A DNA stretch of 64,000 nucleotides, from contig NW_022098069.1 of the NCBI RefSeq assembly GCF_002288925.2, positions 68,497,594 through 68,561,593 of the forward strand. Reading direction: 5' to 3'. Position numbers and translations under genes: made by a program. The notes beneath the pieces were generated by a model. The model worked only from the letters and a program-made list of their open reading frames with translations, did not search any database and had not been told where the DNA came from. Below, piece by piece: positions 57,601 through 64,000 of the stretch. This DNA is from Delphinapterus leucas. Taxonomy: Eukaryota; Chordata; Mammalia; Artiodactyla; Monodontidae. How positions within the stretch are numbered: position 1 is the stretch's first letter; every line of letters starts with the position of its first letter.

Positions 57601-60600
57601 TCTCTCATGATACTTTGTATTTCCACAGTGTCAGTTGTTACTTCTACTTTTTCATCTCTAATTCTATTGATTTGAGTCTTCTCCCTTTTTTTATTGATGA
57701 GTCTGGCTAATGGTTTATCAATTTTGTTTATATTCTCAAAGAACCAGCTTTTAGTTTTATTGATCTTTGCTATTGTTTCCTTCATTTATTTTTCATTTAT
57801 TTCTGATCTGATCTTTATGATTTCTTTCCTTCTGCTAACATCGGGGTTCTTTTGTTCTTGTTTCACTAATTGCTTTAGGTGTAAGTTTAGGTTGTTTATT
57901 TGAGTTGTTTCCTGTTTCTTAAGGTAGGATTGTATTGCTCTAAACTTCCCTCTTAGAAGTGCTTTTGCAGCATCGCATAGGTTTTGGGTCGTCATGTTTT
58001 CATTGTCATTTGTTTGCAGGTATTTTCTGATTTCCTCTTTGATTTCTTCAGGGATTTCTTGGTTCTTAAGTAGCATATTGTTTAGCTTCCATGTGTTTGT
58101 ATTTTTTACAGATCTTTTCCTGTAATTGATATCTAGTCTCATATCGTTGTGGTCAGAAAAGATACTTGATATGATTTCAGTTTTCTTAAATTTACCAAGG
58201 CTTGATTTGTGACCCAAGATATGATCTATCTTGGAGAATGTTCCATGAGCACTTGAGAAGAAAGTGTATTCTCTTGTTTTTGGATGGAATATCCTATAAA
58301 TATCAATTAAGTCCATGTTGTTCAGTGTGTCATTTAAAGCTTGTGTTTCCTTAATAATATTTTCATTTTGGATGATCTGTCCATTGGTGAAAGTGGGATT
58401 TTAAAGTCCCCGACTATGATTGTGTTACTGTCGATTTCCCCTTTTATGACTGTTAGTATTTGCCTTATATATTGAGGTGCTCCTATGTTGGGTGCATAAA
58501 TATTTACAATTGTTATATCTTCTTCTTAGATTGATCTCTTGATCATTATGTAGTGTCCTTCTTTGTCTCTTGTAATAGTCTTTGTTTTAAAGTCAATTTG
58601 TCTGATATGAGAATTGCTACTCCAGTTTTGTTTTCATTTCCATTTGCATGGAATATCTTTTTCCATCCCCTCACTTTCAGTCTCTATGTGCCCCTAGTTC
58701 TGAAGTGGGTCTCTTGTAGACAGCATATATATGGGTCTTGTTTTTGTATCCATTCAGCCACTCTGTGTCTTTTGGTTGGAGCATTTAATCCATTCACGTT
58801 TAAGGTAATTATCGATATGTATGTTCCTATTCCCATTTTCTTAATTGTTTTGGGTTTGTAGGTGTTTTCCTTCTCTTGTGTTTCCTGCCTAGAGAAGTTC
58901 CTTTAGCCTTTGTTGTAAAACTGGTTTGGTGGTGCTGAATTCTCTTAGCTTTTGCTTGTCTGTAAAGGTTTTAATTTCTCTGTCGAATCTGAATGAGATC
59001 CTTGCTGGGTAGAGTATCTTGGTTGTAGGTTCTTCCCTTTCATCACTTTAATTAATGTCCTGCCACTCCCTTCTGGCTTGCAGAGTTTCTGCTGAAAGGG
59101 CAGCTGTTAACCTTGTGGGGATTCCCTTGTACGGTATTTGTTGTTTTTCCCTTGCTGCTTTTAATATGTTTTCTTTGTATTTAATTTTTGATAGTCTGAT
59201 ATAATATGTGTCTTGGCATGTTTCTCCTTGGATTTGTCCTGTATGGGATTGTCTGTGCTTCCTGGACTTGATTAACTATTTCCTTTCCCATATTAGGGAA
59301 GTTTTCAACTATAATCTCTTCAAATATTTTCTCAGTCCCCTTCTTTTTCTGTTCTCTTCTGGGAGCCCTCTAATTCCAATGTTGGTGCGTTTAATGTTGT
59401 CCCAGAGGTCTCTGAGACTGTCCTCAATTCTTTTCATTCTTTTTCTTTATTCTGCTCTGCAGTAGTTACGTCCACTATTTTGTCTTCCAGGTCACTTATT
59501 CGTTCTTCTGCCTCAGTTATTCTGCTCTTGATTCCTTCTAGAGAATTTTAAATTTCATTTATTGTGTTCTTCATCATTGTTTCTTTGCTCTTTAGTTCTT
59601 CTAGGTCCTTGTTAAACGTTTCTTGTATTTTCTCCATTCTATTTCCAAGATTCTGGATCATCTTTACTATCATTACTCTGAATTCTTTTTCAGGTAGACT
59701 GCCTGTTTCCTCTTCATTTGTTAGGTCTGGTGGGTTTTTATCTTGCTCCTTCATCTGCTGTGTTTCTCTGTGTTCTCATTTTGCTTAACTTACTGTGTTT
59801 TGGGTCTCCTTTTCACAGGCTGCAGGTTCCTTGTTCCCTTTTTTTGGTGTCTGCCCCCAGTGGCTAAGGTTTGTTCAGTGGGTTGTGTAGGCTTCCTGTT
59901 GGAGGGGACTAGTGCCTGTGTTCTGGTGGATGGGGCTGGATCTTGTTTTTCTGGTGGGCAGTATCGCCTCCAGTGGTGTGTTTTGGAGTGTCTGTGACCT
60001 TATTATGATTTTAGGCAGCCTGTCTGCTAATGGTTGGGGTTGTGTTCCTGTCTTGCCAGTTGTTTGGCATAGGGTGTCCAGCACTGTAGCTTGCTGGTCG
60101 TTGAGTGGAACTGGGTCTTAGCTTTGAGTTGGAGATCTCTGGGAGAGCTTTCACCGTTTACATGGATCCAGGAGATCTCTGGTGGAGCAATGTCCTGAAC
60201 TCGGCTCTCCCACGTCAGAGGCACAAGCCTGACACCTGGCTGGAGCACCAAGGCCCTGTCAGCCACGTGGCTCAGAATAAAAGAGAGAAAAAAAAGAAAG
60301 AAAAATAAAATAAAGTTATTAAAGTAAATATTAAAAAATAATTATTGAAAATTTTTATAAAAGGAAAGAAAGAAGAGAGCAGCCAAACCAAAAAGCAAAT
60401 CCACCAATGATAACAAACGCTAAAAACGATACAAAAAAAAAACAGAACCCTAGGACAAATGGTAAAAGCAAAGCTATAGAGACAAAATCACACAAAGAAG
60501 CATACACGTACACACTCACAAAAAGAGAAAAAGAAAAAATATATATATATCGTTGCTGTCAAAGTACACCGCCTCAATTTTCGGATGATTCGTTGTCTAT

Positions 60601-61760
60601 TCAGGTATTCCAGAGATGCAGGGTACATCAAGTTGATTGTGGAGATTTAATCTGCTGCTCCTGAGGCTGCTGGGAGAGATTTCCCTTTCTCTTCTTTGTT
60701 CGCACAGCTCCCGGGGTTCAGCTTTGGAATTAGACCCTCTGCGTATAGGTTGCCTGAGGGCATCTGTTCTCCTCTCAGACAGGACGGGCTTAAAGGAGCA
60801 GCTGACTCGCGGGCTCTGGCTCACTCAGGCCAGGGGGAGGGAGGGGCACGGATGTGGGGGTGAGCCTGTGGCGGCAGAGGCCAGTGTGAAGTTGCAACAG
60901 CCTGAGTTGCGCTGTGTGTTCTCCTGGTGAAGTTGTCTCTAGATCATGGGACCCTGGCAGTGCCGGGTTGCACAGACTCCCGGGAGGAGAGGTGTGGATA
61001 GTGACTTGTCCTTGCACACAGGCCTCTTGGTGGCTGCAGCAGCAGCCTTAGAATTTCAGGCCCGTCTTTGGTGTCCATGCTGATAGCCACGGCTCATGCC
61101 CGTCTCTGGAGCTTTTTAGGTGATGCTCTGAATCCCCTCTCCTCACGCACCCCGAAACAGTGGTCCCTTGCCTCTTGGGCAGGTCCATACTTTTTCCCGG
61201 ACTCCCTCCTGGCCAGCTGTGGCGCACTAGCCCCCTTCAGGCTGTGTTCACACAGCCAACCCCAGTCCTCCCCCTGGGATCTGACCTCCAAAGCTGGAGC
61301 CTCAGCTCTCAGCCCCCACCCATCCCGATGGGTGAGCAGACAAGCCTCTCGGGCTGGTGAGTGCTTTTCGGCACCAATCCTCTGTGCAGGAATCTCTCCG
61401 CTTTGCCCTCCGCACCCCTGTGGCTGCGCTGTCCTCCACGGCTACGGAGCTCCCACCCCTCCGCCACCCGCAGTCTCCGCCCGCAAAGGGGCTTCCTAGT
61501 GTGTGGAAACTTTTCTTCCTTCACAGCTCCCTCCCACTGGTGCAGGTCCCGTCCCTATACTTTTGTCTCTGTGTTTTCTTTTTTCTTTTGCCCTACCCAG
61601 GTAGGTGGGGAGTTTCTTGACTTCTGGGAAGTCTGAAGTCTTCTGCCAGCGTTCAGTAGGTGTTCTGTAGGAGTTGTTCCACATGTAGATGTATTTCTGA
61701 TGTATTTGTGGGGAGGAAGGCGATATCCACGTCTCCTCTGCCATCTTGAAGCTCTCCCCC
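54611..61760 (-). mobile_element. Near full-length L1, coding frames broken
   Basis: The minus strand starts at 61,760 (GAGAGCTTCAAGATGGCAGA) with a GC-rich 5' UTR to about 59,800. ORF1 follows (coiled-coil start KNPPDLTNEEETGSLPEKEF at 59,548-59,754). ORF2 comes next: an endonuclease part ending in SDHNDMRLDI (57,786-58,316), a reverse-transcriptase part with [12 protein letters not shown] (56,810-57,229) and a C-terminal part (55,018-55,664). The 3' UTR and poly(A) reach 54,611. The ORFs lie in several frames with stops between, so it is inactive. A 47-bp duplication flanks it. Confidence 0.92.
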
Positions 61761-63015
61761 ATGGGAATGTCTTAAATTATAGATTCAATTTCCATTATTT
61801 TAGACCACTATTTCTTTAAAAATTTTTTCTGCCCTCATTTTCTGGTATTCCTATTTACATATATGTTAAACCACTTGATATTATCCAACAATCATTGAGT
61901 TTTACTTTTTTCTTTGTTCTCTAGTTCCGTAGTTTCTCTAGGATAGTATGTTTGAGTTCATTGATCTTCAGTGCCTAATCTCTTGTTAATCCCATCTGGT
62001 GAATTTTTAATTTCATATATTTTTCAGTTAATAGAATTTCTGTTCTACGACTTTGGTTCATTTTTATAGTTTTTTTTTTTAACAGTTTTAGTTTTCATTT
62101 TTATAGTTTCCATTTCTCTTTTGGATTCCCTGTTTGTCCCCTCATTGTGTTTGGCTTGTCTTTTAAGTCTTAAACATGTTTATAATAGCTAATTCCATTG
62201 CCTCTGTCATGTTTTTTCTGTTTCTATTGAGCTATTTTTTCTCTTGGTTATAGGTCACCTTTTCCTACTTTTTCACATGCCTGGTCAGTTTTGGGTTTTG
62301 CTGGATATTATTGATGCTTCATTGTTGAGTTTCTGCATTTTGTTGGCTTATTTTAGACAGTGTTGAATTTTGTTCTAGAATGGAATTAATTTATTTGTGA
62401 ATAATCTTGAGTCTTTCAAGGCTTGCTTTTAAGCTTTATTAGGACAAGTTTAGAGTAGCCTTTACACTAGGGCTAGATTAGTCCAACTTCTGAGGCACTT
62501 TCTAGGGCTTCTAAGCTTTTCAACAAGGTTTCTGTACTCTGGGTTGTTGGAATTTGAGCTTCTTCTAATCCTATACATAGGATTGTATGTATGTATAATC
62601 CTATACATAGTTTCAGTGATTGTTTAGGTAACAGTTTTTCAGTGTACATTTCTTTCCTGTTTAGTTGCTCTTTGTCTAGTCTTGTAGACTCTTCACCCCT
62701 AAAATAGGCATGGCTTAGTATTCAGCAAAAGAATAATGAATGAATGAGTGAGTGAATTTTCTCTACATATTTCTGTAGCTCCTTCTCTGTACCTCTTATT
62801 TCCAGTATGTTGTGCCACAAATTTCATTTACTTCAGTAACCTTGAAACTCTCTGATTCTTTAGCTCTGTGAGGTTGCTCTGCTCTGTGTAGGGCTTACCT
62901 TTTTTTATGGCCAGTTCCTTAGGTGTCACATTTTCTACTGCTTGTTCTTTAATGCCCCACTTTAATGGTTATTTATAAGAGAAGGGTTAGTCTGGTACCA
63001 GTTATATGGCAAGGC
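61761..63015 (-). mobile_element. Old L1, right part, after the nested L1
   Basis: Continues the element of 52,506-54,610: TTAGACCACTATTTCTTTAA, CTGCCCTCATTTTCTGGTAT (about 61,830) and TTGAGTTCATTGATCTTCAG are ORF1-region landmarks. Degenerate. Confidence 0.6.
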
Positions 63016-64000
63016 TGGAAGCAGAAGTCTTCTATATATTTTGAAGCTATGGAATTATTAGATGAATCAAATTTAGAACTGTTACATCTTCTTGTGGAAT
63101 GAACTCTTTTATCATTATGAAATTCCCTTTATCTCTGATTATAACTCTTGCTTTAATGTCCCCTTTTTAAAATTAATAAAGCTACCTCTGTATTTTGGGG
63201 GATTTTTTGTTTGTTTTTGTTTAGTGTTTGCATTGTAATTTCTTTTCATCCTTATACATTTAACCTTTTTTGTCTTTTTATTTAAAGTATTTTTTTTATA
63301 AACACCAGTGTATAGTTGGTATTTTTTTAAACAAGTAGTCGATATATGTTTATTAAAATGATTACTGTTATATTTTTTTTAATTTAAATATTAGAATCAA
63401 CTTTGTTTTTTACATTCCTTTTTTATATTCTTTTCCATTATGGTTTATCACAAGATATTGAATATACTTCCCTGTGCTGTACAGTAGGACCTTATTGTTT
63501 ATCCATTCTATATTTAATAGTTTGCATCTGCTAACCCCAAACTCCCAATCCATTAATTGGGATTGATGTTTATTATATCTTACAATCTTTTTTTAATTGG
63601 AGTTTTTCTTAATTTATATTTAATGAGATTATTGATAGAATTTGGTTTAAGTCTTTATTCTTGCTATTTGTTTTCTGTTTGTCTCATTCTTTGTTCCTAT
63701 AGCTTCTCTTTATTCTTTTTATCTTATCGTTTTAGGTGTATTTTTAATATTATATTTTCTCCTGTATTACGTTTTAGTTATACTATTCTTTTAGAGGTTG
63801 CTGTATATTATAATACACAAATTTGACTTACTACAGTCTACTTAAACTTTATTCTTTTAGCACTTCCCAAACAATGCAAGTTTTTAATGTAACATTTTAA
63901 TGCCACTTACTATCTTTTGCCCTAAGTTCTTTTGCTGTCAAATATTTTACTTATTCATATGTTAAAATGCTACAAGACATGTTGTCATCTTAATTAGCTA
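63016..64000 (-). repeat. Old L1 sequence with a nested L1 3' end
   Basis: GAACTCTTTTATCATTATGA (63,101) followed by CCCTTTATCTCTGATTATAA is a worn endonuclease-region fragment. TTAGAGGTTGCTGTATATTA (63,791) is typical of L1M. A separate 3' end with TGTGCTGTACAGTAGGACCT lies at about 63,410-63,545. Runs off the window. Confidence 0.6.

Noticed and set aside
61068..61499. A 143-residue Pro/Ser-rich open frame
   Set aside because: It sits in the GC-rich 5' UTR of an L1, where chance open frames are common; no known domain.
60000..64000. IL2 exons near the right end
   Set aside because: I looked on the minus strand for the conserved IL2 C-terminal exon and found only L1 sequence.

Overview
This is mammalian genomic DNA. 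It holds most of one spliced, testis-type gene and is otherwise dominated by retrotransposons. The tRNA-derived SINEs are of the CHR type, which is shared by whales, hippos and ruminants. Several are the short form that ends at a conserved GC-rich block followed directly by poly(A), the kind abundant in Cetacea. A 1.27-kb mariner resembles the one known from cetartiodactyls, and the LINEs are L1s of the same lineage. A whale or dolphin is the best guess, made from repeat families and not from a database search.

Gene content (1-42,770). On the + strand lie the last nine coding exons of ADAD1, the adenosine-deaminase-domain protein of male germ cells also called TENR. They run from the middle of the double-stranded-RNA-binding domain (318-485) to the stop codon at 42,050-42,052; the first exons lie left of the window. 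All exons are open and join in phase with good splice sites, with one exception. The 69-nt exon at 5,139-5,207 is followed by GA where GT is expected, and a CHR SINE sits only tens of bases further on. A GT at 5,259, inside or at the edge of that SINE insertion, would extend the exon by 51 nt with no stop and the right phase. Skipping the exon would also keep frame. The deaminase-like domain keeps the fold but has lost the catalytic Glu and both Cys zinc ligands, as is known for ADAD1.

Introns. They carry MIR, L2, hAT and pogo/Tigger MITEs, a MaLR LTR, several L1 fragments on both strands, six to seven CHR SINEs and one full-length but broken mariner (34,884-36,152). One L1 3' fragment landed 42 nt upstream of the exon at 20,181.

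Downstream region (42,771-64,000). In other mammals ADAD1 is followed by IL2. I see no IL2 exon here, so the intergenic interval is probably enlarged by repeats: an L1 with its 5' UTR (45.1-48.35 kb), an orphan L1 5' UTR with repeated units (49.4-51.35 kb), and a 7.1-kb L1 with both ends (54.6-61.76 kb) inserted into an older L1 and flanked by an unusually long 47-bp duplication.

I found no novel multi-gene system. The observation most worth testing is the broken ADAD1 splice donor and its possible rescue by the adjacent SINE.
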